Shown here: in pieces, positions 46,491 through 60,265 of the stretch
Numbering within the stretch: position 1 is the first letter of the stretch
How the letters are laid out: every line of letters begins with the position of its first letter
NCBI GenBank assembly: GCA_038502055.1
Contig: JAXRKN010000044.1
Location: 7,386,501-7,450,500, forward strand
Length of the DNA: 64,000 bases
Direction of reading: 5' to 3'
Origin: Tanytarsus gracilentus
Taxonomy: Eukaryota > Arthropoda > Insecta > Diptera > Chironomidae
The notes under the pieces: generated by a model
The model's database searches: none
What the model saw: only the letters and a program-made list of their open reading frames with translations
What the model was told of the DNA's origin: nothing
Program-made: the position numbers and the translations under genes

Positions 46491-47169
46491 AAAAAAATAA
46501 AATTTTAAAGATTCAAAAAATCGTTTTCGTAACTCTGCCTTAAAAATAACTGAAAAGCTTCTGGTTAGCGAGGAATAACAGCGTTAAGCGACATCACAAT
46601 TAAAATGCATTTATTGATTTATCATCGACTTTACACAATGTAAAGAGAACTTACTCTAAAAACAAGCATCCCACAGCGTGCACATGAACCAATTTGAGAT
46701 TGAAAATTGAGCAAAGAGAAGAATTGAGATCAATTAATTTGGATTTTGTCGTTCTTTCGCCGACTAACTCTATACTTTTGCATATATCAAACGAGAAATA
46801 TACATCAGATAATTTTTTAAATGAGATTTTTGTTGCTACTATAAAAGTTTACATTTATTTTAACTAATTTGAACTGCATATAGAAAACTGGTAAATTTAA
46901 TCGATTTAAAAAGACTGAAATGTTTGGCATTTTCTGAAAATTGATGTGAGTCCTCAAATCAACATGACTTTAAATCAAGAGAAAAAATTTTCTTCAATTT
47001 TTGATTGGTTGAAATTTAAAATTTTAGCTTAAAAATTAAAATTTAAAAAACTTTTGCTATCAATCAGCATGAGAATTAATTGACCTCAATAACTGAACGA
47101 CGATGATCTTTGCGAGACTTTTTCAGAACCTTTGATGACCTGAAAAGTTCAATGACAAAATAATCAGTG

Positions 47170-47185
47170 GAGAGAGAGAGAGAGA
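47170..47185 (+). repeat. GA microsatellite
   Basis: Eight uninterrupted GA dinucleotides. Such tracts can bind GAGA-factor-like proteins, but nothing here shows that they do. Confidence 0.7.
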
Positions 47186-47380
47186 TTCTATAACTTTCAA
47201 ATAAAAAAAGCAAATCATAAATTTTTTATTTCCATTTTGCCCTTTTGCTATTTTATTTTCTATTGACCAATCGACCTCAAGTAGTTCTCGTACGTCATAG
47301 CTAGAATAAAAACGACCTCGTGACCTTTCCTCGATTCTCATTTTACAAAATATTTCTCTATTGACCTTCTCGCCCGCTCC

Positions 47381-47647
47381 TTAACCTTTTCCACTTAAAT
47401 TATCGATGAACTTTTTTCTCTCTCGTTCGTGTCGCTGTAAATGTTTTCGGAATTTCAATTTCTCATTCCATCTCAGCTCACCACTCAAAAGTCGTCGTCC
47501 CGATTTATTTATTGACGTTTCTTGCCGCAGTTGTCTCGATGATGATGACTTTGATGTGTGAAATGTGTGTGTGTTTGCGGGACGAGACAACGGCAAAGAG
47601 GAATTGTTGTGGTCTTTTTTTGATTCATCATTGAACTCACACGACAC
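47381..47647 (-). CDS. weak candidate ORF, basic C-terminus
   Basis: An 88-codon frame on the - strand opens with GTG rather than ATG. It ends LKFRKHLQRHERERKKFIDN then LSGKG. The C-terminal half has a charged helix-like pattern. A splice AAAAG|GTTAAG to TTTTTATTCTAG (near 47300) would add a short tail. No family is recognised and no upstream exon is found. Probably chance, recorded because the codon pattern is less random than in neighbouring frames. Confidence 0.12.
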   Translation of the reverse strand: MSCEFNDESKKDHNNSSLPLSRPANTHTFHTSKSSSSRQLRQETSINKSGRRLLSGELRWNEKLKFRKHLQRHERERKKFIDNLSGKG

Positions 47648-47750
47648 GAGGGTGCGAGAAGAGAAAAATAATTTTATTTGTGATGTGATGAAAACTTCGA
47701 TTATTATTTAAAATTAAAAAAAAAAAAATAAACCGCACGGGGTAAAACTG

Positions 47751-47793
47751 TCCGGGATTCCCCGGGATTTCGGGATCCCGGGATCCCGCCGAA
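47751..47793. repeat. GC-rich palindromic repeat
   Basis: Reiterated CGGGAT/ATCCCG units with a perfect 18-bp palindrome CGGGATCCCGGGATCCCG at 47771-47788, directly after a long A tract. It is an isolated GC island in DNA that is otherwise mostly A and T. Confidence 0.7.
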
Positions 47794-50265
47794 ACCTCTA
47801 TATGCCATAAATACAAGAATGAGAGGAAGATTTACATTGCGACGGTTTTCTTTCTAAAAATAATTCACACAACACAGAAAAATAAGCCACTCAGATTTTT
47901 CATATAGTGAAGTCAACGGCGCGGGGTCACAGTCACTTTGAGAGAGGGTTAAATAGTTCTATTTATAGTGCACACACAGCACAGCGAGAGTACAAAAGAG
48001 CATTCAGCAGAATATTTATAATAATAATAATTTTGAGTCGTGCATATGTACAGCTATGATGGATATCAAAAGTGCATCGAAATGTGCAATGTGAGAGTGA
48101 GAGAGAAATTTTTACTCTCCGAGAGAATTAAGTAAAATTCTCAATTGAATCAACAGTTTATTTTCGCTCCCTCTCACTCACATTCGGCAGGTATAAAGCA
48201 TCAAAATCGTTATGTTTTAAAAAGTTAAATGTATAAAAAATCTATCAGATTTAATGACACTTTTACCTTTGGCTTTTTTATCAAAACTAAAAATTAGCAT
48301 ATTTAAAATATCTCGACCATCTACAGCCATAAATTTTGCGTCCAATTTAAATCATACGCAAAAAAAGAGTTTGAATTAATTAAAAAGATCTTTTTAAAAT
48401 GCGACACATCTGATGATCTTCTCTTTTCAAGCAAATGTCAATCATGCAATAAAAAGTTTCCCCTTCACATCGAGATTTAATTTATTAGAGACAAATTTGG
48501 TGCAATTTATTTTCCCGCCTGTGGCCTTTATCACATCGGTAAAACTCATTTTGCTGGGACGATCGAGCAAGTGTATCCGCACAGACAAAAGAGAACGATG
48601 AAAATACATTGTGAGAGCGAGAGAGCTAAATATCATGAGAGAGAGAAACACAATCGTGTTTAAAGTGAAAGAAGACATAAAATAAGTTTTTTGAATTTTC
48701 AACTTAGTCTTCATTTTGATTCATTCGCGTGCAGAACGTTGTTGAATTTTTTTCAAACCACACCGCGGTGTGTCCAACTGATAAAAAAATAAAGAGAAAT
48801 GATATCCTGATTTAATTCAGTAAACTTTATAATTTTTATTTTCTGTGCATCTTATGAAAATTTAATTTTGTCGCCTTTTTAAAAAAATAACTCGAACGAT
48901 AAATAAGAGCGACCCGATATAAATATATAAAAAGAGATTCTCAAGAGAAAAAAAATTCGAGTGTCACATATGACGAAAAAAATAAATTTTTTCAAATGTG
49001 GGTGTTATGAACTACTACACGAACACTAGCCGCCGACGACCCCGAGCGAGAGAGTAAGAGAGCAGCAGCCAGCTAGAAATTAAATCATTCACACAATAAA
49101 GAAGATTTATACAACACACAAAATTTTTTTATGATATTTTCACATGAACAGCGCTAAAGTTTTTTGACACATGATTGATTAACGCTTTTTGATGAAGTTT
49201 CAATTGAACTTCGGTGCTCGGCGATGACGGAGTGAAAGAGTATTTTTACAGCTGAGTGTAATGAAAAAAAAGAGTAGCGGCTACTTTATTTAATTATTAA
49301 TGGATTATAATCAAATTTGATTCAAAATAATACTTTTGTGTGTGTGATTACCGAATTTGGTTTGCGACAACTAAATGCTGAATGATTGGTCATTCAATCG
49401 AGCGCTAGAGGAATAATAGAAGTGCAACGATTTTCCGGTTGAGTTAAACGGAAATTGGAAACGACGTGTTCGTGACTTAAAATAAAAAAAAGTAACTTTG
49501 AACTGAAATTTGTTAATTTAAATTTTTTTCTCTCATGAAAATAAATAAAAACTAAAAAATTCACGAAATTTAATTTGAAAAAAGTTCTCTCCGTTGTGTG
49601 TTTTGACCTTCGCAACTTGAACTCAACCCCGCACACACAAATTCAAAAAATTTATATTGTAAGATCACGAATTTGAAGTTTTTTTTCGCCAAATCGTCTC
49701 ACATTCAATTATCACGCCGCCACAAACTTTAAGTAAAATCTTCCCTTGATAATTCGTGATTTAGATGCGCTAGAAGTGGTAATGTAGCATTAATGAGCTA
49801 TAAGCAAAGTGAAAGAAAAAATTGCTTTAACCTTTTGAACTATTTCCTCGTCGATCATCGATGCTGCTGGCTTCCATGCATGCAAGAACTCAACCTCAAG
49901 AGAGTAATTAAGAAATACGTGATTTAGTAAAGTGCAATTAATATTTTTTCTATGTTTCTCTTGAACTGATAAGAAAAACCTAGGGAAAAAATAGCGAAAA
50001 CTAAAAAGAAAACTGTACGATAAGAAAGATTTTTTTGTGTCGAGGCAACGAAAGAATTTCTCAACACACTCAAAAGAGAGAGAAGAAAAAAGAGTTATTT
50101 AGTGAACTCAAAGTGCTCGACACTGTACACTCGAGTCTCGAAGGTGGAAGAAGAAAAAAATAAATAATACGAAAAGGTTAAAAATACCTAAAGAGCCGTG
50201 AGGTGACTCTCTGTGTTATATTCGAAGTGCGATAAATTAAAACTTGTGACGACCGAAGTGAGTGA

Positions 50266-50274
50266 ATGTGTTAA
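50266..50274 (+). promoter_or_regulatory. minimal upstream ORF
   Basis: ATG TGT TAA lies 50 bases upstream of the start at 50325, out of frame with it. If the region is transcribed, ribosomes scanning the leader would meet this two-codon frame shortly before the main start. Confidence 0.25.
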
Positions 50275-50324
50275 TAAAGTGACACATCCAAACCAATCTA
50301 CGCGACACACAAAAGTCATCTACT

Positions 50325-50382
50325 ATGAGGGAACTAGATACTGAAACGCCCGTTGTTTGGCCAGCTTGGTGTTATCAGTCAG
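50325..50382 (+). CDS. first coding exon of an unidentified gene extending beyond the window
   Basis: ATG with A at -3, 19 codons reading MRELDTETPVVWPAWCYQS, then a strong donor CAG|GTGAGT in phase 1. The leader has stops in all frames, so this would be the initiating exon. The WPAWCY core is unusual for random AT-rich sequence. I do not recognise the gene. The following >13.6 kb shows no matching second exon, which fits a developmental or neural gene with a long first intron, but that is inference. Confidence 0.4.
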
Positions 50383-53072
50383 GTGAGTCAATAAATTTAA
50401 TTTTCTACTTTCTTACTGCATTATTTTCACTCATGTGCCAAGGTGAGGGATCCAATTTTTTCGAAAAATTTAATATCCAGGAAATTGTGGATCTTTAACC
50501 TTAAAAAAAATAGCAAGTAATTTTTTAAAAAATTAATTTAAATTTTTTTATAAAATCTCAAGTTTCTGTTATCTAAAATTTGCTATCTGAACATTCGTCT
50601 TTTTTATGCCACGACAGCTGCACGATGAATTATTGATTATTGATTTTTTCACCCATTCTACAAGACATTCGCAATGTGACTCTTAGCTCTTATGTGGCTT
50701 TTGACCTTAATTCCCTTCTCATGTCACACTGCCATCATCGACACGACATGCCGATATGTATGTTCATCACCACTACAATCAAATTAATACACGGTTAAAA
50801 ATAGAATAGAGTACAATAAAAAAAAAATCTTTTTCGGAACCAACTTACTTAGTCTTAGCCTAAAAAAGTTCAACTTTATACGCCGGAAATGGATAGTCAT
50901 ATTGTTTTACAAATTTAACGACTCATGAAACGGCTTCGTCGTCATCGTAAGTCCGTCGCGATAGAAGTGAGAAAATGAAACGAAAAGAGGAAGAAATTTT
51001 TTTCATTCATAAAAGTTGAGTCTTTCACATCGTATGCTTTTGAGGAGGTGAAAAAGAAAAGAAAAAAAAATTACAAAGGCGTTTAATGAAAATTCTGAAT
51101 GAAAATTTTTCAAAAAAAGAAATTTATGCGAAATTTTTTGAGTCGAAGAAATATTTTTTTTTATAAAATTTCAACATTTTTTGAATTGAATGAATTTTTT
51201 TAAATGTTGAGTTTTATTTAAAATTTAACAATTTTTTATTTTAACAACTTTTTAACTTTTAATCAGTCGCAGAAAATCAATTCAACTCGAAGAAATTAAA
51301 TATTAATGCGTCACGTGCTTTATTGTAATAAAAATTGAGCGCTAAATGTCGGTGACACATCAGGTTTAAATGGCAAATGCCTGCCCTTTCTTCAACCAGT
51401 AGTGTATGTCAATCAGAATCAGGTAGACAATTCCGCGAATACGACTCATAATAATGTCACAGGAATTTATTGATGATTCGATATTTAAACAATTGCGTTT
51501 ATAAAAATTTATTGAAAGTTCAAGTTGAAAAAATAAAGTTTATAAAATTTTTAGAATCTTGAAAAATTCGCAAATAAAATCTCTTTCCTCAATTTTTAAA
51601 TACCTTTTCAATTAACATAACTGAAGCACATAAATCTATCGAACGTTCAAACGGTTGACGGCCAAAGTCAAGTCAAACGGGCAACAAGCGAGAATTCAAG
51701 GCTATTCATAAGATTATTTGCCCGAGTAAAATAAAATAAAATTATATTCTAGTTTCTCATTTCTGCGGTTTTTCGCGATCAACCCCGAAATAAAAAAAAT
51801 AAAATAATATTCACAATTTTAGATTCAACTTGCTGCCACACGATTTTGCGCCCATATTTGTTGTGTGTGCTTGAACTCTGCCATTCCTCGATTAGCTTTG
51901 CAAGTGAGAGAGAGAAATCTGTTTGTAGGAAAAATTTTATATATTGTGACTTCGCCCATTCCTAAGCAGCGCGGCAGTCAGTTTTCAAGTAATTGAATTA
52001 ACATTGCTGACACAAACGCCCCTCAAAACTCACCTCTTGTGTTGCTTTATAACCTGCATATATATACGAAAAAAATATTCATACTTAGAGAGCCAAGTTT
52101 TCGTCAAAGCCAAATACACCCGCACATGAAACAGCCGACGACATAAAATTATAAATTATGCAATGAATGCCGTCGCGCAATCTTTTGTTTTTATTGCAAT
52201 TTAAAATGATTAAAAATATTTTAGGGAATTTTTTTTAAAAAAAGAAATTTCTCAGGATGACATTTAAAAATCTAGAGGAAAAAATAATTCGCAAACATTT
52301 AATAATTTTTTAATTGTGAGGAAAACATTTTTTCTTTATTTAGCGATTTAATAAGTGTATAAAAAAATATTAGAAAGAAAAGGTTAACAGCAAATGTCAA
52401 AATTATAATCTAAGCATTGAACCTCGTGACACTGGCAGTGTGTATGAACAGCGTTGATCGCGCTGTCGTCGTTCACAATATTCGATTTGTATATGAGCAA
52501 TTTTAATTAACTGGCATTTTATTATCTCGCAGTCGTAACGGCTCGTTAATTTCGCTGAATTTTCCAAAAAAAAAACTTATGAATGAAGTGTGAAAAATTA
52601 TAAATAAATGAAATTATGATTTAATGTGGCATTTATAAGAGAAAAATGACAAGGGAATAAAACTTTAAATATAAATTTTTTTTAAATGATTTAAGTTGAA
52701 GTTCAAGCACCCAACCGTCGACATAAAAAGCCTAAGAGGAAAAGAGAAATAAATTAAACATTGTCAAGCCACTTTAATTCCATCGTTGTCATTGTCATTT
52801 GGCGGGGTCGGGTTGCTCATTGGCATCATGCATGTGGGCGAACGCGTGAAGCACACCTATTGTTAACTTTCAACTCTCTTTGCTCTTGATGAGTTAGACA
52901 ATGAGCTCGTCTCAAAGGCAATTTCATTTATTATTTTTTCCTGCTCTTCGCAATGAAGAAAAAAAGTGTTGATGATGCTACCAAAAAATAACATACAGCA
53001 ATCCATTTATAGACATTGTCGTAAAATGTGTTTTCGTGGTCAAATGGTGTAAAATGAGGTATTAAATTTTTT

Positions 53073-53110
53073 CGAGGGGTGGGAAACTCTGGTGATTAAA
53101 ATTAAAAACT
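53073..53110 (+). repeat. solitary arm of the AGGGGTGG family
   Basis: CGAGGGGTGGGAAACTCTGG, then TGATTAAAATT. No complementary right arm is seen downstream. It matches the right arm of the element at 60155-60265, read in reverse complement, including the ACTCTGGTG block. Confidence 0.5.
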
Positions 53111-56100
53111 ATTTTTTATTGCTTTATAATATTTTAAGTAATTTGACACTCTTGCACACACCGTGGGGTTTTTCGGACCCAAGCAGTAGCCTAATGATTT
53201 CACGTGACAATATTTCATTAAAATGGGTGTGCTACAGCCACAAGAAATAAGTGTAAATTATCATCTCTATAATTCTCAATTGGAAATCCTCATCGATTCG
53301 TCATAATTCTTTTCATGTACGTATTAAATTGCGAAGCTCACACACGGCGCTTCGATGAGCAACAACATCATTGACAGGCAGCAGAGAGAAGCAATAAAGA
53401 AAATATAACAGAAAAAGTTTTTTTAATTAATAATTTATTAACTCAAATTACCCTTTTTCATATTTATATTAAAAATATTGACTCTGCAAACTCGCACACA
53501 CAGATGGAATTTGCTACAATTGAACAGACATCAAAGTACACATGCGAAAGCATGGAAAGTTCACAATATTTATAAATATTCCTCCGATAGTTTAATTAAC
53601 GATACTTTAGCATGAAATTAATAAATTACGTTCTTGCTCCGGTGGAGAGCTAATGCATTCATACACTGACTATATTGAATTACTGCTTCGGTTGAGGAGA
53701 AGCGAGGCCAGGGAGAACCAGAAATCTGAGCACTGCCGCACACTCCAGAAAAAATGATTTATTCTCGTAAATGTGACTGCAAAATGCAAAGCAATGTTTT
53801 CACTCCACAATATTTAATAAAAAAAAGTGTCCCGTCCCACAGCCGTTGCATGAAAAAAAATTCATTTCTGTTTAACATTTTTCATGTCACATTTTTACTT
53901 CACTTTGTGTGTGCGAATGATCAGCTCTAGAACGATGCGATAACCTACAATTGGGAGGGGGATAATCATTGACTTCAACCACTCTCTAGACCTTTCTCAT
54001 CTCCCTCGGATGTTCAACGTCATCATACGGGCGGACGTGCTGATTTTGATTAAATAAAAAAAAATGACTTCATCTGCCGATGCTCAGATGTCAAAGGTTT
54101 ATCGATTGTCCGATGGCCAATCGGATGGGGTCAGCAATGAGGTCTCTCGCGTGTGTATTGTATGTAGATATGGTAAAATGTGCGCATTTCAAAATAATGA
54201 AGTGACGTTGGTGTGCGGAGGAATATGACCCGAGCGAGAGACCTTTTTCGCTGATTCTGATTAATTTACTGTTTATGTGGCAATTATTGTCTGCCATTGT
54301 TGCCGATGAACGTTAGCTGACGATATCTTGGTGTTCTTTAGAAAAATATTCATAATTGAGAGAAAACCCTTGGTCATAATTTTTCTCAACGGTTAATCTT
54401 TTACTGTTCATGAACTCACCCAAAAAAAAGATCAATTATATTTCTCATTTTTCTTCTTCTTTAATTTCGTGTATTGCAATTATCGCGATCGGAACATCCC
54501 AATACTCATGAAGTGAATGAGATTTTTATTCTTTCGAATTATAGCCGCGTGCTCAAATACACGCGTTTCGATCTCTTTGACCGTTAACAAACGTTCGGTG
54601 CGTTAACATTGTGCAAAGAAAGCGGGATCATCGAGGCCACAAATCGATTGGCAATTGAACAAACATTGTGAATTTTTTTCCTCCTTCAATATATTCAGTT
54701 TCGTATGTGTGTGAAATATGTCAATGGTTTTATGCAAAATTTATGCCTACCCGAAAAATATTTTTGGTGTTTTCTTAGAAAATTTTCAAATTTTTTTTCT
54801 TCAATTCTTCACAAAATTAAAAAACATAGTTTTCAACGTTAAATTATTTTTCAAACTTAAATTTTATTTCCGTTTCGCGAAAGTTATCAGATCTAACCAT
54901 TTATGCGGGTATGTGCATTGCAACAAATCTGGAAGTTAGAAAACATTATGTGAACCCAAAAATGGAACTCTCGAATGCTACATGAGTGCACTCACTACAC
55001 AAAAAGTGTGTGTATGTACACTTATCGACACACAATATAATTCAGTAAAATGTTAAAGGAAATCTTTGCTGTGAGTACAGTTTTTGGTGGGCGTTTTAAA
55101 TCCCCATATTCATTATGCAAGTTTTCAACTTCGTAATCGCCAAACAATGATCTTCTTTCTCTCTCTCATGACTTCGGTATGTAGTGCGCGGTGGAAGGTT
55201 GGAAATGGAAGCAAATTAAAACTGATTAAAACATTAAACAATATAATTTTTATTCCGCTGGCATTCGACATTCAAACCAGCGAGAGAGAGAAATTGTTAA
55301 ACGGGATGAAGAGAATAAACGAGAAATGCCCTTTTTAATGTGCAAACAATATTTTTTTCTCCTCCAAACGATCAATTGAAATTGATTACAAATTAATGCC
55401 TAAAGATCAGCTACCAATGTTTTATTAGAATTTAAATGGTTAATTATAGCATGCTGATTTATATATGTGCATATGCTCGATGTGTGGGGAGAGCTGGAAA
55501 TGTAGAGAGGATTTTGAAATTATGATAAAGATGAAGGCCTTGAAGGTATAGAGAGAAAACATTGCTACCACGGAGCCTAGTTTTAGCCATTTATGGTACT
55601 CGCGCCACCACCATCGGAGAGTTCTCATATCAGTTGAAGAATTTATGCCTTGTTCTTGAGCGAGGGATGGAATTTTCTTTTTATAAATTTTTCAAAATTC
55701 CACCACTTGAATTTTTTCTCTGCTCTTCAATGCCTTTCGATAAGGCTTTTTACAGTTCTTCATTTCGCAACCACGGCAACACAGTTGTGCTAATTATTGA
55801 TTCAGTCTGTGTCGCATCCATCGAAATGCTACAAATATTTTTCTTTCCAATCGTCGCCTTCATTTGCTCGGCCAAGACAGAAACTCACAATCACCATTTT
55901 GGTCGGTCATACAGTGCTGACAAGTCAGCAATTGTTGTCAGACTCTTGTATAATTTATAATATTTTGTATTTGTGTCACTTTTGCGGTCGAGGCGCGATG
56001 AGTTGACGTCAGTATAAGTGTGAAGTTCTTAAAAGAATTTTTTTTGAAAGCATCATAAAAAATTATTTGAATTATTTTTCATTAAAAAATTTACTCTACG

Positions 56101-58417
56101 GTCACACGATAATCACACACAATTTTTTTGTTTTCGCTCACTGACTTTAATGAATTAAATTTTTCATTAATGCGAGGGAGCGAAATGGAAATTTTATGAA
56201 TGAATTCTTCATTTTTACATTTGAGTAATTTTAAAAATTTTCAATAAAAAGTTTTAGGGTCATTTTCATTAAATTTTTCTACTCTTCTTTACCTTCGGAA
56301 AGTTTAAACAAAAGAAGAAGAAAATGTAATAACGACAACATGAGACTCACGAGGTGGCCGTAAAATTTGCTCGAATTTGTATGCAAGTAGCGTTCCCTCA
56401 AGTCAAAAGGAATGGACTTTGAAACTCACACTGCTGTTGGCTTGACCTCGCTCATAGCTGTTTCTCGTGCGCATTTCAATTGACTCCTCGATACTTTATT
56501 AGTGCTGCTTGCAAGTGTGGCGACTCCCACGAGAGAGATTTTTTTAAAATTGAAGAGATTCACCTGCCATTTTATCGATAAGTTCGGGTTTTTTAACGCT
56601 TCTTTAGCAAAGAGTTGAGTTTAAATTTTTGATCCTAAAAGATCACTCTTAAGGCAATATTTTTCATTTAATGGTGTGACACATTTTATGGACCAAGAGA
56701 AACTCGATTGAGTCCCTCATAAAATTTATTTTATAGGATTTCGATCATAAATAATGTTGCTCACTTTTTCACGATGAAATTCCTCAATGAAATAAAATTA
56801 AGAAGTCTCGAGCATCTAAATTGCAGTGAAAATCACAAAAAATAATTTGATAAAGCTTTAAAATTTTTCGCGTCTCCATTAAAAGAGCCAACAAAAAAGA
56901 CTGCGAGCAGTCACTTAAGGGCGTTTTAAGACATGAATATCAATATTGAGATATCAAACTGAAAATACCAAAAAATAAATTTTATTTGCCTTCGGAGACT
57001 CTCTAAAGAAACTTCACATTTTAATTTATAAAATGCAAGGGAAAGAATTTTTTAAAATTAATTTACAAAATTCAAGTGGAAGAAACTTTTTAAATTCTAA
57101 GTTTAATAATTTTTTCACTACAATTTCAAGAAAACAATAAAAATCTAAATTAGTTCTTTACCCTCGATCAACCTGTGGTCGACAAATTCTCTTCTTCTTC
57201 ATCACGATCATGATCATCATCATCTCCATTGACGATCGATTCAAAAGAGATTTCGAAAGAAATTATAATTTTTCTTATATGTGCGGAGAGTGAATTTATT
57301 CAAGAAATTATTACTTCATTCCCATAAGAGAAGCGCTGAGAGAATTCTTCCTCAAACCGTAATAAAATAAAATATTGAACTTTAGGCCGCGGTGTGAGTT
57401 TTTATTATTCGATTGGAATTTTTTTGTGATGACAAAAAGAGTTTTAAGAAAATGAGAATGATGAAAATTGTGTTGAATAATTTTTAACAAAAAATCGTCA
57501 CTTGAATAATTAAAAATATTTAAATCTTCAAACGACTCAGGAAAATCTTTAGTTCTTAATAATTTAACCCCAACCGTCAGCTGATCGTTAAACTCAATAG
57601 CGATCATAGACTTTTACTCAAATCATTACATCCGATGAAGACATAATAATGATACAAAAGTGCATGAACAGGTTGAAATGTGCAGAGAGAGGTGAATGAA
57701 GTCATTCTCGAGCATTTATCGCGGGCAGAACCGACATTAAACTTGTTCCTTTCAAACGCCATAAAATGCTGACTTAGTGGCGAAAATACGACCTGCACAG
57801 ACATTAATTGTTGAAATTAAAAACTAATTAAATTTAAAGGCTTATATTGCGCGGCCGAATAAAATGTGCGCACACAGAATTTTCTCTCTCAAGTCGGTTA
57901 TAATAAGCTTGTAGAATTTATGCATAAAATAATGTGGAATGCAGTTGTAGAGGCTTACACTTGCATTTTTGACCGAGAACATTTAACGCTGAGTTGAGTT
58001 AATTGAAAAAATGATTGTTATGTAAAGTGAAAAAAAGGGCAGAGGTAGATGAAAATTCATTTCTTTGTTTTGTTCGCTTTCATGATTTTAAATTAAATTG
58101 TCAATATTAATTTTTTTTTTCGGGTAGGCTTTTAGGGTTATCTCAACATAGAATCTTTGCCTCAAATCAAGTCCGCCATAGTCGTTCACGACTTGCACTC
58201 ATGAGAGCATGACTTTTAAATACCAACAACAATTTGTTCTAATTTATCATTCACATATCACAATATTTACGATTCGAGAATATAAAAAGCAAACAATTTT
58301 ATTATATATATATCGCATTTTGTGGATGATGTGGATGTCGTGTATATCGGTTTGTATTTTTTTTCGTTGGAGGCGAACGAGAAATGAGAAAAACTCGATC
58401 GCTCTCGAGAGTTGAAA

Positions 58418-58432
58418 CGCGCGCGCACACAC
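58418..58432 (+). repeat. CG/CA dinucleotide run
   Basis: CGCGCGCGCACACAC. It is alternating purine-pyrimidine and short. Confidence 0.6.
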
Positions 58433-58510
58433 TAAAGCAAACCAATAACCGTTGTGATGACCTTAAACGAATTAAATTGATGACTGTAAAACTGTGTGTT
58501 TTATATTATA

Positions 58511-58537
58511 TTTGATTTTGATTTTGATTTTGATTTT
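58511..58537 (+). repeat. GATTTT microsatellite, four units
   Basis: TTT followed by four perfect copies of GATTTT. Confidence 0.8.
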
Positions 58538-60154
58538 ATTTCGCGTACATCGTATAATGGCGCACGTAACCTCAGAAACAGTTTGAAATAAATGATTACA
58601 GTTACAGAAGAAACAAAATTAATTAAAGTTTAACAGGATAACAATTCAAAAAAAAAATATATGAAAATTTGAAAATTTTTCGTTAATAAATCTCGTCAAC
58701 GAGACAGAGAGAGGGAATCGAGGAGGAAAAATATTAATATAGTTTGATTTTTGATAAAATTCAGGTCTGCAGCAGTCGCCACCAAAATTTTTATTACACT
58801 CGACATTTTTATCGCTCACAATTTTTTACGTTTATTCATTTTTTATGACCCATCGAACTTTATCAATTCAGAGAAGAAGAAAAAAAGTCGGAAACCTTAA
58901 AAATTTTAATTTTGTAACATTTTAGTGAATTTTAAAATTTTAATAATTTCAAAACCTTAATTTTATTTTCAACACAATTTTTAAAAATTGTCCTATGGTC
59001 AAACTATCCAAAATTCCTTATAAAATCTTAAAAATATCAAATTTTATCACTTGATTAGATTTTCATAGCCTCATCTTATGGAAGTTAACATTCGAAGAGC
59101 TTTTTGTTGGTTAACACATTGCCATCATAATAACATGTCAGCCGTGTGAGCATCTACAACATATAAACTAACTTTTTACGACTTTTTTACTGATGATTGC
59201 AATTAACAGGGAGGAGAGAAGCAAAAAAATTCCTTTCTCTTCACGTTGTTGTGATTTCATTTTAATTTGCCTGCATATTAATTTCAGTTGTGGCTCGCTA
59301 TTAATAAACGTTGAATTAATTTCTTATTTCTCTCTCTCTTTTTTGGGGATGCGCGAGAGGTAAAAAATTAAAGTTTAATCGTTTGCGGTCGGTCGATAAT
59401 AAATGACTCGAAAAAATTTACATACGAAATGAGTCGCATGAGTTTCTTATTACAATCGCCTTCGATTCTATTCGGGTTGATGTGAGAGAGGTAAAACGTG
59501 GCCGGTCAGGTTGATGATGAGTGCTAATAAGATTAAAGATGCGAGGGATTGTATAAAAAAATCAACTTTGAAGGCGTTTAATAATTTTTAGGTTGTTAAC
59601 TTTTTAATTTGGCACACTCGAAAGAAAATACTGAGTTTGAAACATAAGAAGCAAATGCATAAAATTAAATGAATTCTTTTGGACATTTTTATGGCACTAA
59701 TCACGGCAGCCGCGATGTGACTGGTGAAAAATATTTATTGATCCTTCTCACACGTAAATTATACAATAATAAAATTCCATCGAGCATCTAATCTAATCCA
59801 ATATATCATGCTTAACATCCACTTTGCTCTGCTGTGTCCAGTTTATGTGGATGCCATTCAAAAAAAAATAGAGAAGAGACTTTCAACTCTAAATTGATTT
59901 TCAACTGAATTATTCATAGCACATAATTTTACAATTCAATATTTTTTCTCTCCTCGTCCTCCATTGCCTTTTGTATTTCTCCCGCCAGCGACTGTATGAT
60001 AGCACACATGACATTTGCCCGAACGATGGCCACTCGAGTTGACTCAATAAATTTATGTGCATGTCGAGTAATTTTAACGCTATGAATAAATTAATAATTT
60101 TTCAGTCTCTTTTTATGGAACCATATCCAAAAAGCATTGATATAAAATATTATG

Positions 60155-60265
60155 AAGGGGTGCGACACTTAATTTTTGATGTGATTAAAACTTGTTTTTA
60201 ATACTAATTATTTTAATAAAATAATTTAACTTAAAAATTTAATACACCAGAGTATCCAACCCCTC
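60155..60265. repeat. AGGGGTGG-family foldback element
   Basis: The left arm GAAGGGGTGCGACACTTAAT and the reverse complement of the right arm, GAGGGGTTGGATACTCTGG, lie about 110 bp apart around an AT-rich centre. Confidence 0.55.

Larger units (their letters stand above)
44925..50324. other. intergenic region and long leader upstream of the exon at 50325
   Basis: 5.4 kb. It begins with the Myo31DF 3' UTR; AATAAA at 45199-45204 is a possible polyadenylation signal. It continues through AT-rich DNA with a three-unit repeat (46415-46490), a GA tract (47170-47185) and a GC-rich palindrome (47751-47793). It ends in a purine-rich stretch (about 49000-50324) rich in GAGAG motifs that may be 5' UTR. 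No coding exon is certain. A - strand frame at 47381-47647 is listed as weak. Confidence 0.5.

Noticed and set aside
48442..48714. 90-codon - strand frame starting MKTKLKIQKTYF with a hydrophobic stretch
   Set aside because: The apparent signal-like segment arises from CTCTCTC-type simple sequence, and no second exon or family match supports it.
55562..55960. 132-codon + strand frame
   Set aside because: No family motif, and a second overlapping frame (55797-56006) is equally open. Most likely chance in the long intron.
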